IMG/VR virus record: IMGVR_UViG_3300042549_004748
Coordinates: 1 to 47,559 of that record
Length of the DNA stretch: 47,559 nt
Origin: a virus
Reading direction: 5' to 3' (one strand)
Below the pieces are notes generated by a model that was not told where the DNA came from, searched no databases, and worked only from the letters and a program-made list of their open reading frames with translations. Shown in pieces: positions 33,820 to 43,226 of the stretch (its first letter is position 1; every line of letters begins with the position of its first letter). Both the position numbers and the translations under genes were made by a program.

Positions 33820-36800
33820 TACTGTTGACCTCCAACTGTGTTAACAACATTTCCTAATGCCTTAATTTCTGATGTAGTTATAGAATCTATGATTTCTATA
33901 TCTAAGATAGTTGCGCCAGATACAAATATTTCATTACTTTGACATTTAATCTCATATAAGCTACCAAAAGAATTATTTTGTTTAGGAACTATTACAAAAT
34001 TAGTAATGTCAGGAGTCATAATATTCATAACATAAGTAGACAGTTCACTAAAATAAAATGTTTGGCCGAACTCCCAGTTTTCTATTGAAAAGAAACTGTC
34101 AATTGCTGTTAAAATTCTAGTCTTTAGTTCGTTGTCGCTACTAGATCTGTAAGGATTTTTAGATGCCTTAAACACTGCTTGTAACACTGGACTTGCCTTA
34201 TTACCAAATAATATCTTGTAATTAGTAGGATGAAAAATCAATTCATCACTAATACTTTTAACTTTGTTCAAAATTGGAGAATATGATAAACTTAAACTCT
34301 GGCTAGTAGGAGCCAATGGCTCGGCACCAGATGATGCCGTTATCCAATTTCTAAATTCAGTATCATAAGATTTTGTTAACAGGTAAATGTCCATAATGTT
34401 TGTTTTACTAGGATCAATTCGTCTGTTTTCTGCGGCTTTGTGAGTATATTGAAATTTCAAATTTGATCTACCGGGTTTTGCAAAGTATGTTGTGTTTAGA
34501 TCAAACGAAGTTGATCCTGCATTCCATGTCTTAACGACATTTACTGACGGACTGTAAAAATAAAATAGTTGTCCGTTTATTAACATTGACGTCGGTACAT
34601 CATTTTCTGTAGGACATGCATAAAATTTATTAGGAGATGTTAATCTATATCGAAGCCCGTCTGTTAATTTTTCAAAGTAAACAAATTTATTTTTGAATGT
34701 TGTTTGAGCGCTGATTGATTCGGGTTGTACAATATTTGTAAATGAGTCAGGATTGTCAATTTGCCCATCATCATCTTTATCATAGAAACTAATCTTAATT
34801 TTTTTAGGTTCTTGATAGCCGTCAATTTCAATTACAGAACTATCCACTTGCCAATTTTGGTCATCTTTTAAGTATGCACCCGATGTTGCAGTCGGAGAAG
34901 CGTTAATACCAAAGACTACAATTTTGTCTTTAATAACCGAATCGTTAAGATAATCGTAATTGACTTTATAAGGTTCAACAAAGAATGATGTTTCTTTATC
35001 ACTTTCAAATATATATTCCGTAACTCTGTATCGTGCAATATATTTGTTACCGGACCAAACAAATGCTACCATCCAACTAGAATCTCTATTGGTATCTGTA
35101 ATATCTGCTTGATTTAACAAACTAAATGGAGATGCTAAATCAATATTTGTATCAGAAATAATAAACCAAGTAGATGTCAAAGGGTCGAGACTTAGACCAA
35201 AGTTCTTTTTAGCCATCGATAAGTTAATAACAGATGTTGATGTATCAACATCTAACGATGTTACAAATTTTGGAATTACTTCTGCAGGAATTGATTCAGA
35301 CGGTATATTACCAGTTATAACAACCGGACCAACTCCGGTCGATAATGCACCTTTGCCGCCATTATAGCCGTCGCCGACAATAGAAATTATTTTAACCCAT
35401 TTAACCGAAGTAGTTGTACTGTCTTCTGTAAATGTTAATTTTCCGTTGGGCAAGAAATACGTTTGTCGAGCAGGAGATCCGGCTGGTTCTGACGTATTAA
35501 TTTTTATAGGTGCTATAAATTTAATTAGAGATCCTGCAAGGCCGTACTTTAGATTGTTAGAAGAAAATATGCCAGCGGGCACTGGAAATCCGCCGATTGT
35601 AAAATATCCAGTAGTTTGATTAGTCGTGTCAGTAGATTTAACCCAGGAAATGTTGGTGGCGACTAAATTAGGTCTTGAATAATTTTCAAGATAAGCCGAT
35701 CTAAATTCTTTAAGATTAAACACTTTGTTTAGATTTGTTTTTAGATTATAACTAACTTCGTTCTTGTTAGTAACAGGATATTCAAACAAATACTCAGTTG
35801 CATTTTTATATAAAATACCATCTGCACTAAAAATATTCACATCGCTGTATTTTCCAGATACATCTGACATTTCATAATATTTTGAGATGCCACTAGAAAC
35901 TCGGTTAATTGCTTTAACTTTAAGAATGTCAGTGCCAGCAGTTAGCGGAACAATGTTATAGTCTTCGCCTGTAATCATTCTATTTTGAGAATAGTATGCT
36001 TGAGGAGCTTTTATTTTGATAGCTTCATTTGTTTCAGATGCTGAAGAATTTGCAACAGTATATTGTAAAGCCGCATAAACTTTTAACGAATGTGGTTGTC
36101 CCTGTGCATTAGTATAGTTGACAGAGAATGCAACATTACGCATTTGCTCAGGTTTAATAGAATATGTTAGACCATTACTTTGCCTGTAAAAAAGTCTAAA
36201 CAAACCTTTTGGAAGATCACCAAAACTGCCGTCGGCAAAATTTAAGTCAATCTGATCATCTTCTCTAGTAGAGACTGCATATAGTTTTCTATTATTCTGA
36301 GAAACACTATTGTAAATTACATTGTTGCCTGTTACATTACTCACTTTGGTCCATGCTTGATCGGGATAGGTACCGTCTGGATTTAACTGCCAAAGCCAAA
36401 CATCGGACTCGTTAATATTATTAGCATTAATGCCAATTACTTCATTTGGTACAGGATTATCAATATTAAAACTAGAAAGAGATAACGTACCTTGTTTGAA
36501 TTGAACAAAGAATCCAGTGTTAGATGAGCCGTTGCCCCTGTTGTCGTTTTTGTAAACAAAGGAAAATGTGTTTCCGGGTCTAGGTGTTTCTTCAACTATA
36601 GAAGTATCAAAGTCAGAACTAACTATCTCGAAAGACATTTGTACACCGTTGATACTCTTAGAAAAAGAGTACAAAGGAACACCATCTATTACGCTGTTAA
36701 GAGTATATTTTTCAGTTGAAATGCCATCAATTACGCCGGATGCAGTCGGTTTTCCGAACGAAACTGAACCAGGCATTGCTGCATTTAATACTGTGATAAA

Positions 36801-37262
36801 CTGTTCAAACCAATTTGCATTTGTTGAATCGTTCCAGCTGACGATTGAACTGGCTAAGTTAATTCCGTTGTTATCAACTACATTTTCAGTTGTTTGTAGG
36901 GAAATAATCTTAAGCATCCCAGATGCAGGCACAGTTCGTTTTGCATTGTAATTAATTAATCGGGCAAGACGTAGTACACTGTCGCGGCGTTGAGCAGTTT
37001 CTAAAAAGTTTTCACGAGCATTTAAGTCAATACGGAAGCTGACATTTTGTCCAAGATATGCAATTAGATCAATTAGGGCAATGTATTCACTGGAATCAAT
37101 AAAATCATTAAAATCTTCGGGATAATTTTCCCTTAGATAAGTGATCATTGTTCTTCTTAAAGTGTCAAAGTCATAGCTCTTAAAGTCTGCATTTCTATAA
37201 GATTGGTATATTTTTTTCCAGTCTTCTGCAACAAGTAAGCGATTAGTAGTAGATGGTATCAT
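33819..37262 (-). CDS. 6: Baseplate wedge protein gp6-like (oversized), 1147 aa
   Basis: The N-terminal region (WKKIYQSYRNADFKSYDFDTLRRTMITYLRENYPEDFNDFIDSSEYIALIDLIAYLGQNVSFRIDLNARENFLETAQRRDS) is the classic opening of T4 gp6/baseplate-J-like wedge proteins. gp6 forms the inner ring of the wedge and clamps gp7 and gp53. T4 gp6 has about 660 residues; this one is almost double, with the extra sequence mostly in the middle (about 220-900) as beta-rich insertions. The C-terminus has FGQTFYFSELSTYVMNIMTP, also typical. A late-type CATAAATA lies 21 bases before the start. It directly follows gp25 as in T4. Confidence 0.88.
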   Translation of the reverse strand: MIPSTTNRLLVAEDWKKIYQSYRNADFKSYDFDTLRRTMITYLRENYPEDFNDFIDSSEYIALIDLIAYLGQNVSFRIDLNARENFLETAQRRDSVLRLARLINYNAKRTVPASGMLKIISLQTTENVVDNNGINLASSIVSWNDSTNANWFEQFITVLNAAMPGSVSFGKPTASGVIDGISTEKYTLNSVIDGVPLYSFSKSINGVQMSFEIVSSDFDTSIVEETPRPGNTFSFVYKNDNRGNGSSNTGFFVQFKQGTLSLSSFNIDNPVPNEVIGINANNINESDVWLWQLNPDGTYPDQAWTKVSNVTGNNVIYNSVSQNNRKLYAVSTREDDQIDLNFADGSFGDLPKGLFRLFYRQSNGLTYSIKPEQMRNVAFSVNYTNAQGQPHSLKVYAALQYTVANSSASETNEAIKIKAPQAYYSQNRMITGEDYNIVPLTAGTDILKVKAINRVSSGISKYYEMSDVSGKYSDVNIFSADGILYKNATEYLFEYPVTNKNEVSYNLKTNLNKVFNLKEFRSAYLENYSRPNLVATNISWVKSTDTTNQTTGYFTIGGFPVPAGIFSSNNLKYGLAGSLIKFIAPIKINTSEPAGSPARQTYFLPNGKLTFTEDSTTTSVKWVKIISIVGDGYNGGKGALSTGVGPVVITGNIPSESIPAEVIPKFVTSLDVDTSTSVINLSMAKKNFGLSLDPLTSTWFIISDTNIDLASPFSLLNQADITDTNRDSSWMVAFVWSGNKYIARYRVTEYIFESDKETSFFVEPYKVNYDYLNDSVIKDKIVVFGINASPTATSGAYLKDDQNWQVDSSVIEIDGYQEPKKIKISFYDKDDDGQIDNPDSFTNIVQPESISAQTTFKNKFVYFEKLTDGLRYRLTSPNKFYACPTENDVPTSMLINGQLFYFYSPSVNVVKTWNAGSTSFDLNTTYFAKPGRSNLKFQYTHKAAENRRIDPSKTNIMDIYLLTKSYDTEFRNWITASSGAEPLAPTSQSLSLSYSPILNKVKSISDELIFHPTNYKILFGNKASPVLQAVFKASKNPYRSSSDNELKTRILTAIDSFFSIENWEFGQTFYFSELSTYVMNIMTPDITNFVIVPKQNNSFGSLYEIKCQSNEIFVSGATILDIEIIDSITTSEIKALGNVVNTVGGQQ

Positions 37263-37283
37263 AGAATTATTTTTCCGATACCG

Positions 37284-37291
37284 TATTTATG
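37284..37291 (-). promoter_or_regulatory. T4-type late promoter element (CATAAATA)
   Basis: Matches 7 of 8 bases of TATAAATA. It lies in the gap between gp25 and gp6, 21 bases before the gp6 start, the same spacing as the element before the 402-aa fibre. Confidence 0.55.
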
Positions 37292-37311
37292 AATATTAAA
37301 AAGTAGGTATA

Positions 37312-37746
37312 TTATTGAGCAATTAAACCTGCATCTTTATCAAAGGCAAATCTCATAGTATCCGATTCATCGTTAGCTGAATATGTCATTGAAACTTCTA
37401 TTAAAATACCAAAATCTTTTTCGTCAATAGATACTGCAATCGGATTAATCCTAGGATCACTATTAAGAATAGTTCTAACATCTGCTTCAATGTCTTGTTT
37501 TAATGCTTCTGTTAACGGGTCATACAACAGGTCCCATATGATGGTTCCAAATTCTGGATTCATTAATCTCTCACCTTTTTTTGTGTTAAAGTGATTGATC
37601 AAGTCTTGTTTTACTAACAGAGAATCATATATCTTTACATTTGAAAGATTATCAATCGTGCTGAAACCTCGATAAAACTGACTCTCTTTAGCAGTGTCCT
37701 GATTAGGAACTTTTGGTGGAGTAATAACAATATTTTTGTATGCCAT
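37312..37746 (-). CDS. 25: Baseplate wedge protein gp25-like
   Basis: A 144-residue member of the gp25/GPW family. Seen are IYDSLLVKQDLINHFNTKKGERLMNPEFGTIIWDLLYDPL and DVRTILNSDPRI, the conserved core of gp25, ending in MTYSAN. The T4 protein (132 aa) sits at the baseplate-sheath interface and starts sheath assembly. It is followed by gp6 as in T4. An exact TATAAATA lies 5 bases upstream of the ATG, too close for a normal leader; no strong Shine-Dalgarno is seen. Confidence 0.92.
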   Translation of the reverse strand: MAYKNIVITPPKVPNQDTAKESQFYRGFSTIDNLSNVKIYDSLLVKQDLINHFNTKKGERLMNPEFGTIIWDLLYDPLTEALKQDIEADVRTILNSDPRINPIAVSIDEKDFGILIEVSMTYSANDESDTMRFAFDKDAGLIAQ

Positions 37747-37751
37747 AATGA

Positions 37752-37759
37752 TATTTATA
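37752..37759 (-). promoter_or_regulatory. Exact TATAAATA just before the gp25 start
   Basis: A perfect match to the T4 late -10 element on the minus strand, overlapping the stop of the gp5-like gene and ending 5 bases before the gp25 ATG. If active, transcription would begin at about the ATG (leaderless). Chance is possible in AT-rich DNA. Confidence 0.4.
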
Positions 37760-39878
37760 GACCTAATGCTTTAGTAACTTGTGCTCGCTTAATGAGTAGT
37801 AATCTACAGGCTTCTGCCTTAGTAATTGTTCTATCACCACTTTTATCCAATGCAGAATTTTGAGTGTAAGAGAGAGCTTCAATCTCTCGGCGAGACAATT
37901 TGTTTGGTGCAGGTCGTACATCGGAGAATTTTTCCAACCAGGCAGGATTATCAGAATAAAGAACAGTACTATCTGGTTTTCCAAAACCTCTATTTGGCGC
38001 AAAAACTATCATGTATATGTCATTTAGAGAAACTGATGATAAATTTTCAAGGCCAGGTGTGCGGGTTGAAAAATATAAATCTACATAGTGCATCTGTTGT
38101 TCTCGAGTCATTGCTCGAAGCTGTGCAAACGTTGGATTACCTATAGAAGGCAATACTATCGTTGTAAATTGTATCAAGCCCGATGCACCACTGTTAGGGT
38201 TGGGATTCGAAGGGTCCATTCCGGACTCCATTTGCATAATTGCCAACAGATCAATGTAATCCATCTTGTATTTTGCAGCAACTTCTTTAACTTTATTAAT
38301 AAATGCAGTATCTTTTGCCCAATCTGCAGGCATATTAGGATTCGGTGGCGGTCGTGGTGGATTTGCACTAGGAGTAGTAGATGAGGGGGTAGTCGGAGGT
38401 GTACTAGAAGTAGCAGGTGGGTTAGGATTTTTAATATCAGTTGAAGGTGGTAAGTATTTTGTAGGAGCTAAACTTTCGTGTTGACTCCACGGTTCATGCA
38501 TTGGGACTCGTTGTAAAATACTAGAAGTCGGCTCATCTTGATATTTTCTTTTGGGCCAGCCTACTGCTACTTTTACTTTTGGAACAAATCGAGTTTTTAT
38601 TGCAATAGTATCTCTAATAGCATCAGCTGCTGGCGCAGCTATCTCGCCAGGTTTGCCGTGCTTTGTTCCGCCAGTGGCAGCAATTGTAAATTTTCCTTGA
38701 GTAATAACACTTAAATCTTGCTTGCCTGTTAAATTCATTTTTTGATTACTAAGGAAGTTAATTGTGCCGTTAACAGTGGTATTATAGTTTTCTTTAATGT
38801 ATTGGTCATATTGGCCGCTGATATGAATTTTTGCTGCACCATCGGCCCTAAGATTAAAATCTTTAACATTTAAGACCATATTACCTGTATGAGTTTTTAC
38901 GTTAAAATCACGAAGTGCTTCTAAATTAATATCTCTACCAGCTCTAAAATTAAAATCTTCTTCAGAATGTATGCTTACACTATCCTTAGCATATATATCA
39001 ATCTTTCCATTGGCAGTGAATTCCATCCATGCAGTACCTTCTGCATTGGCAATGTAAATGATGTTCTGAGAATCGTTTAATAATATTTGGTGGCCACCAC
39101 CTGATCGTAATCGTATTAGTTTGTTTTCGCCGGACTTGTCGCCATCGTCCATTACAAACTGATGACCAGGAAGTCTACTAGTAGGAACTTGGAGTTGCCC
39201 AGGATCCATATAACCAATAAACTTTTTAGGACTTTTAGGGTCAGGGGCGCCTGCGGTACTTATACCAAAAACTCTACTAGGGAATTCTCGGCGAGCACTA
39301 CTAGAAGTAACTCCTCGAGCAGCATCTGCAAGGAGACCCTGTGTAAGCAATCTATCTGCAAAAGGATGAACAGGTTTTAGCTGACTGTTTGGCTCATACG
39401 CACCTTTGATTTTTTTGCGGTGAAACTCAGCAACTGGTACAGCAGCTACATCATACTTTTCTTTTTGACCAGGAGCCCATGCAACGTTAGAACTTGCAGC
39501 TATACCGGGTATCATGTGGTTTTGATTTCTATCAGCAATGCAGCCAATCCAAAATCCTTGATTAGTATCTCCGTCAACAAATATACAAAGAACTCTAGTG
39601 CCTACATCTGGCGGAACCGTCCACATTCCGTAACTTTTTTGTACATCGTAAAAGTTTTTTTCATCAGGACCTTCGAAATCTGACGAGGTAACTCCGTAAA
39701 ATGGACTTAAATATTGCAATGGAAATACATAATCTTGGTATTCAGGATTGTTAAGTGTACCTTGTTCTAGTACCGCTTCCACTCCTCCCATAAATGTAGG
39801 ATCTAGATGGCTTGTTATCCTAGCAATATACGGGCCAGGGTGCGGTAACTTTGTAATGGTGCGTTTTGATTGTGACAT
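37755..39878 (-). CDS. 5: gp5-like baseplate spike with C-terminal transglycosylase domain, 707 aa
   Basis: The N-terminus (PHPGPYIARITSHLDPTFMGGVEAVLEQG) is the OB-fold of gp5/VgrG-type hubs. Residues about 250-400 are a beta-helix-like needle (IDIYAKDSVSIHSEEDFNFRAGRDINLEALRDFNVKT). A Pro/Thr/Ser-rich linker (about 465-515) follows, then a lysozyme-like SLT domain with the likely catalytic E551 in MQMESGMDPSN, and ASGLIQF. In T4 the lysozyme lies between OB-fold and helix; here it sits at the end and is of the transglycosylase type. It should puncture the outer membrane and digest peptidoglycan. The stop is 8 bases from the gp25 start. Confidence 0.88.
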   Translation of the reverse strand: MSQSKRTITKLPHPGPYIARITSHLDPTFMGGVEAVLEQGTLNNPEYQDYVFPLQYLSPFYGVTSSDFEGPDEKNFYDVQKSYGMWTVPPDVGTRVLCIFVDGDTNQGFWIGCIADRNQNHMIPGIAASSNVAWAPGQKEKYDVAAVPVAEFHRKKIKGAYEPNSQLKPVHPFADRLLTQGLLADAARGVTSSSARREFPSRVFGISTAGAPDPKSPKKFIGYMDPGQLQVPTSRLPGHQFVMDDGDKSGENKLIRLRSGGGHQILLNDSQNIIYIANAEGTAWMEFTANGKIDIYAKDSVSIHSEEDFNFRAGRDINLEALRDFNVKTHTGNMVLNVKDFNLRADGAAKIHISGQYDQYIKENYNTTVNGTINFLSNQKMNLTGKQDLSVITQGKFTIAATGGTKHGKPGEIAAPAADAIRDTIAIKTRFVPKVKVAVGWPKRKYQDEPTSSILQRVPMHEPWSQHESLAPTKYLPPSTDIKNPNPPATSSTPPTTPSSTTPSANPPRPPPNPNMPADWAKDTAFINKVKEVAAKYKMDYIDLLAIMQMESGMDPSNPNPNSGASGLIQFTTIVLPSIGNPTFAQLRAMTREQQMHYVDLYFSTRTPGLENLSSVSLNDIYMIVFAPNRGFGKPDSTVLYSDNPAWLEKFSDVRPAPNKLSRREIEALSYTQNSALDKSGDRTITKAEACRLLLIKRAQVTKALGL

Positions 39879-39881
39879 AGT

Positions 39882-42113
39882 TTATGCTTCGGCCGAAGAA
39901 ACAAAGTTAGTGGTAATGGTTTGATTGGCAAAGATTGGTGTAGAGCTAACTGGGCCACCGCTGCCGTTAGCAAGGACGGGTTGACCTGGAATTCTTACCA
40001 AGTTTAATCTCTGTGTAAACAAACCGTCTTGAAATTTAGATGCGACTTTAGTAACCTGATAGCAACCGTTATACGGAATACGATTACTATCAAAAATAAC
40101 CATTCCAGTATTAGGATCAATGTCTTCGGGATTTCGAAATTCTACAACAACCATAACATTATGAACTTGATACGGAGCTTCTCCGTTGTCGGTAATTGTT
40201 GGATCAATAATCTTAGGTCTAAAATTACCGACGCCGCCTGTACATAAGAAATAAGGATCACCTAAAATTTCTAAATCACACTTAATCATACTCATATTAT
40301 CTAAGATTGCTTGATGCATATTTTTAACCAACGCATCGTACGAATCATATTCAGGTCGAGTTGCATTGCCGCCTGGGCCTACGATATCAGCTCGTCTAGG
40401 ATCAGATACTCTAGGACTACTTGGAACTGTTGGTGAGGATTTTTCGTTAGATCCCGAAATTGCAGTAAGTGCTACTCCGGTCTTAGCTTTTTCATCATCT
40501 CCGCCAAGTGGGCCAAACGTTGCGTTATTCATACTTCTAGGAAATGCCTGAAAATATAAATGATTAAATGTTAAATTAAATGATCGAACATCAAGGTTCT
40601 TTCCTGTGTATAGATATTCATATTTTCTTCTAACGTAGTTTTTAATCAAAGTATTTTGTTCCGATGTACTTAATTCTTTTTGGTATAAAGCTAATCGTGA
40701 AATATGCATCTTATAAGGCAATACAATATATCGATAAATGTAAGTAGGTCGTAACAGCACCGGATTCCATTTGTCCTTTACTTCCATTTCTACAGAAATG
40801 TGGAAGTATTCTATAAATTGATCGTCTGATATTTTTTTAGCGTTGTCAATAATATCTCTACCAAATTTGCTATCTCTAATAACACTTGTAATAATGTCAG
40901 GAATCTTAGCTCCTTTAGCAAACATTACACTAGATATATTAGGATCGTACGAGTTAGATTCATTGCCTGGTTGCTTTTTAGCGTCTGTTCCGTCATTATT
41001 AACAGTAACTACTAGTGGCGGATTTACAAATCCGCGACCGCCACCTGCTGCGCCGCCGGCGTAATCAGGTCCGCTGGGATTCTGGTCATATGCAGATTTA
41101 ACTGAGCCAGGTGCAGGAAATGTAAAGATGGAGGGATTATTAGTAAGCTCTTGAATTCTAGCTTTCTTAAATTTTTCATAAGGAGTGTCATAGTCAAAGT
41201 TACCGCTTGCCCAATCAGGGGTAGGAAACTTAATTTCATAAGAATCAAATAATTTATCTTGAGAGGCTGATTCGGCCTTGGCTGCTTGCTCAGAGGCAAG
41301 ATTTAGGGATTTTATCAACGATTCGCATACTTCAACAACGTTTGCACCTTTCATTTGAATAGATTCTTTAATAACGTTATCATCAGAAAACGCTACTTCG
41401 TTTCTTGCAATTGCCTTGACTTGATAACGAGTACCGTTTTCGTCCATTTTAGCTTCGACTTTTGTTATTAATATAACAAAATGACGAGTACCTTCCTCTT
41501 TAAGTGTTGTAATTCGAGTAGACGGACCAGTTTCGTCATCTTTGTATCCTGTAAATTCCATTTTTAATACAAATGCAGCAGACATATAATTTTTATTGCC
41601 GGCTGCTTCGGCCGCTATTTGTAATGCTTCCATAAAACCGTTTATGCTCATAGGTTCATATACTTCAAATGACAGTTTTGTTGCCATTGACATGTTAGTA
41701 ACATTATTAGCCGTCATTATAGTTTCTATTTCAACATTGTTAATAAACATGTCAAATCGGCCAGGACTCCTCTCATTAAATTGTTGTGTCTTTCCACTGC
41801 CGCTTATACCTTTAAGATTTTTACCAGCAGATTTAAGAATAACATAATTTTCTGTTGCAGCTTTAATTTGTGAATTATTTGTAAGTCCTGTAGGAGGTAA
41901 TGCTGCTAAAGTAAAATTGTAAGTAAATGTTCTAAACTCGTGTAAGATATTTTTTTCAATTTTTTCCGACTTGTTGGCCGCGGCAGCTGGAGTAGGTGCG
42001 TCTCCAGTAATATCAACATTAGCAACCCACTGTGGTGCTGTACCAGGAGTTATCCTTGCACGTGGATTTGGATCTGTTGTTTTTCTTTCTACATTAGGAG
42101 ATTGTTCTGCCAT
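39882..42113 (-). CDS. Baseplate protein, putative hub component, 743 aa
   Basis: Located between gp53-like and gp5-like genes, 3 bases from gp5. The N-terminal half is beta-rich: LHEFRTFTYNFTLAAL, RFDMFINNVEIETIMTANNVTNMSMATKLSFEVYEPMSINGFMEALQIAAEAAG, then KMEFTGYKD and HFVILITKVEAKMDENGTRYQVKAIARNEVAF. Gly-rich stretches near residues 350-370 look like a flexible linker. The C-terminus has GCYQVTKVASKFQDGLFTQRLNLVR, which resembles phage late-control/hub proteins. In T4 the hub is gp27, about half as long, so homology is only suggested. No enzymatic motif is seen. Confidence 0.6.
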   Translation of the reverse strand: MAEQSPNVERKTTDPNPRARITPGTAPQWVANVDITGDAPTPAAAANKSEKIEKNILHEFRTFTYNFTLAALPPTGLTNNSQIKAATENYVILKSAGKNLKGISGSGKTQQFNERSPGRFDMFINNVEIETIMTANNVTNMSMATKLSFEVYEPMSINGFMEALQIAAEAAGNKNYMSAAFVLKMEFTGYKDDETGPSTRITTLKEEGTRHFVILITKVEAKMDENGTRYQVKAIARNEVAFSDDNVIKESIQMKGANVVEVCESLIKSLNLASEQAAKAESASQDKLFDSYEIKFPTPDWASGNFDYDTPYEKFKKARIQELTNNPSIFTFPAPGSVKSAYDQNPSGPDYAGGAAGGGRGFVNPPLVVTVNNDGTDAKKQPGNESNSYDPNISSVMFAKGAKIPDIITSVIRDSKFGRDIIDNAKKISDDQFIEYFHISVEMEVKDKWNPVLLRPTYIYRYIVLPYKMHISRLALYQKELSTSEQNTLIKNYVRRKYEYLYTGKNLDVRSFNLTFNHLYFQAFPRSMNNATFGPLGGDDEKAKTGVALTAISGSNEKSSPTVPSSPRVSDPRRADIVGPGGNATRPEYDSYDALVKNMHQAILDNMSMIKCDLEILGDPYFLCTGGVGNFRPKIIDPTITDNGEAPYQVHNVMVVVEFRNPEDIDPNTGMVIFDSNRIPYNGCYQVTKVASKFQDGLFTQRLNLVRIPGQPVLANGSGGPVSSTPIFANQTITTNFVSSAEA

Positions 42114-42114
42114 G

Positions 42115-42411
42115 TTATAAACCGAGTGCTCTTAAATTATCAAGTTGAGGTATTCTTATTTTTTGGCCGGCAACAAGATCATACACAGGATCTTTAAGAA
42201 TATCTTTATTTCTAACGGCAAATACCCACCATAATTTTACATCACCGTAAAAATCATATGCTAACAGATCAGGACGATATTGATGTTGCACTAATATTTC
42301 GTAAAGTATATCGGTGGGCTCATTAGGAATATCTCTAAATGCTGCAATATCTAAATATCCGTCTGTTATAGGAGTACTAAAATAAGGACTAGTAGTTTTG
42401 TAAGTTGCCAT
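42115..42411 (-). CDS. 53: Baseplate wedge gp53-like protein, 98 aa
   Basis: The core YRPDLLAYDFYGDVKLWWVFAVRN followed by DPVYDLVAGQKIRIP is the pattern shared by gp53-type wedge proteins and LysM-like phage tail proteins. T4 gp53 is about 196 residues and carries a LysM-like domain; here the protein is reduced to that domain. It would join wedges around the hub. AAAGGA precedes the ATG and one base separates its stop from the next start. Confidence 0.75.
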   Translation of the reverse strand: MATYKTTSPYFSTPITDGYLDIAAFRDIPNEPTDILYEILVQHQYRPDLLAYDFYGDVKLWWVFAVRNKDILKDPVYDLVAGQKIRIPQLDNLRALGL

Positions 42412-43215
42412 TTATAGAAATCCTTTTCTTCTTAAGTTAGGACTGCCTCCGATATAATCATCGACTTGTTTTAGACCCAATAACTCTTTTCTACTGTACA
42501 TCGGCAATAGTGTAACTGTAATTTGTGATACTGTTGGTACCATAGTACCGGTTGGTTTGTTTCCGGAGCCGAACCGATCATCCATCTTAGTTGCATAATA
42601 ATCTACACTGTCTGGTAGATCAACTCTAAAGCTAGATATTACAACTGGTACATTTTTATACTGCTGTTCACCGTAGGCATCAAATCTGCAAACTGGTGGT
42701 GGGGATCCTGCATTAGCATCTTCACCAAATTTCATTTTAGTAAGTGCTCTTAATATGTGGGTTGTCTGCAACCACAAGTATGCTTCATCGTTATTTTGAA
42801 CAGTAAACTTTCCAGTAATAGAAATTGGACCAGCTTGACTGCTTTTATAAAAATGTAATGCATAGTTAGAATGAGTGGGATTTACTGATGCGTAGCTAGC
42901 AGTGTAATCTTGTGAGATGGTTGGTGTAAAAGGAAATACAATACCCTGTATATCAAATAAATGATCAGTGTAGGCAATACCCGGTGTGTAAAGATATTCA
43001 CTAGGTACTCTAATCTTTACTCTAAAATCTTTAGTGCCAATAAACCTAACATCAAAATTTGGAGGAGATGGAGCTGCACCAGTCTTTCGACCAAGACGTC
43101 TTTCCCTAAGTGTACCAACAAGTCTAGTTAATCCGGATTGATCTGCAATTCCTCTTCCAACACTCATGGTGGCGTCACCAATTGTGCTTAAAAATCCCGG
43201 CTTGTTATCTGCCAT
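42412..43215 (-). CDS. Baseplate/tail-tube junction protein, gp48/gp54-like, 267 aa
   Basis: First gene of the structural operon. The ATG at 43215 is preferred (AAGGAAAA just upstream) to a GTG at 43233. A flexible N-terminus precedes FDVRFIGTKDFRVKIRVPSEYL, GIVFPFTPTISQDYTASYASVNPTHSNYALHFYKSSQAGPISITGKFTVQN, and FGEDANAGSPPPVCRFDAYGEQ with VPVVISSFRVDLPDSVDYY. I recall such sequences in the gp48/gp54 position of aquatic T4-like phages, joining tube to baseplate. The exact T4 counterpart is uncertain. Confidence 0.65.
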   Translation of the reverse strand: MADNKPGFLSTIGDATMSVGRGIADQSGLTRLVGTLRERRLGRKTGAAPSPPNFDVRFIGTKDFRVKIRVPSEYLYTPGIAYTDHLFDIQGIVFPFTPTISQDYTASYASVNPTHSNYALHFYKSSQAGPISITGKFTVQNNDEAYLWLQTTHILRALTKMKFGEDANAGSPPPVCRFDAYGEQQYKNVPVVISSFRVDLPDSVDYYATKMDDRFGSGNKPTGTMVPTVSQITVTLLPMYSRKELLGLKQVDDYIGGSPNLRRKGFL

Positions 43216-43226
43216 AATATTTTCCT

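Noticed and set aside
37826-38484. Several plus-strand reading frames opposite the gp5-like gene
   Set aside because: They overlap each other and the spike gene, which has clear domains; composition is atypical (Cys/Arg/His-rich).
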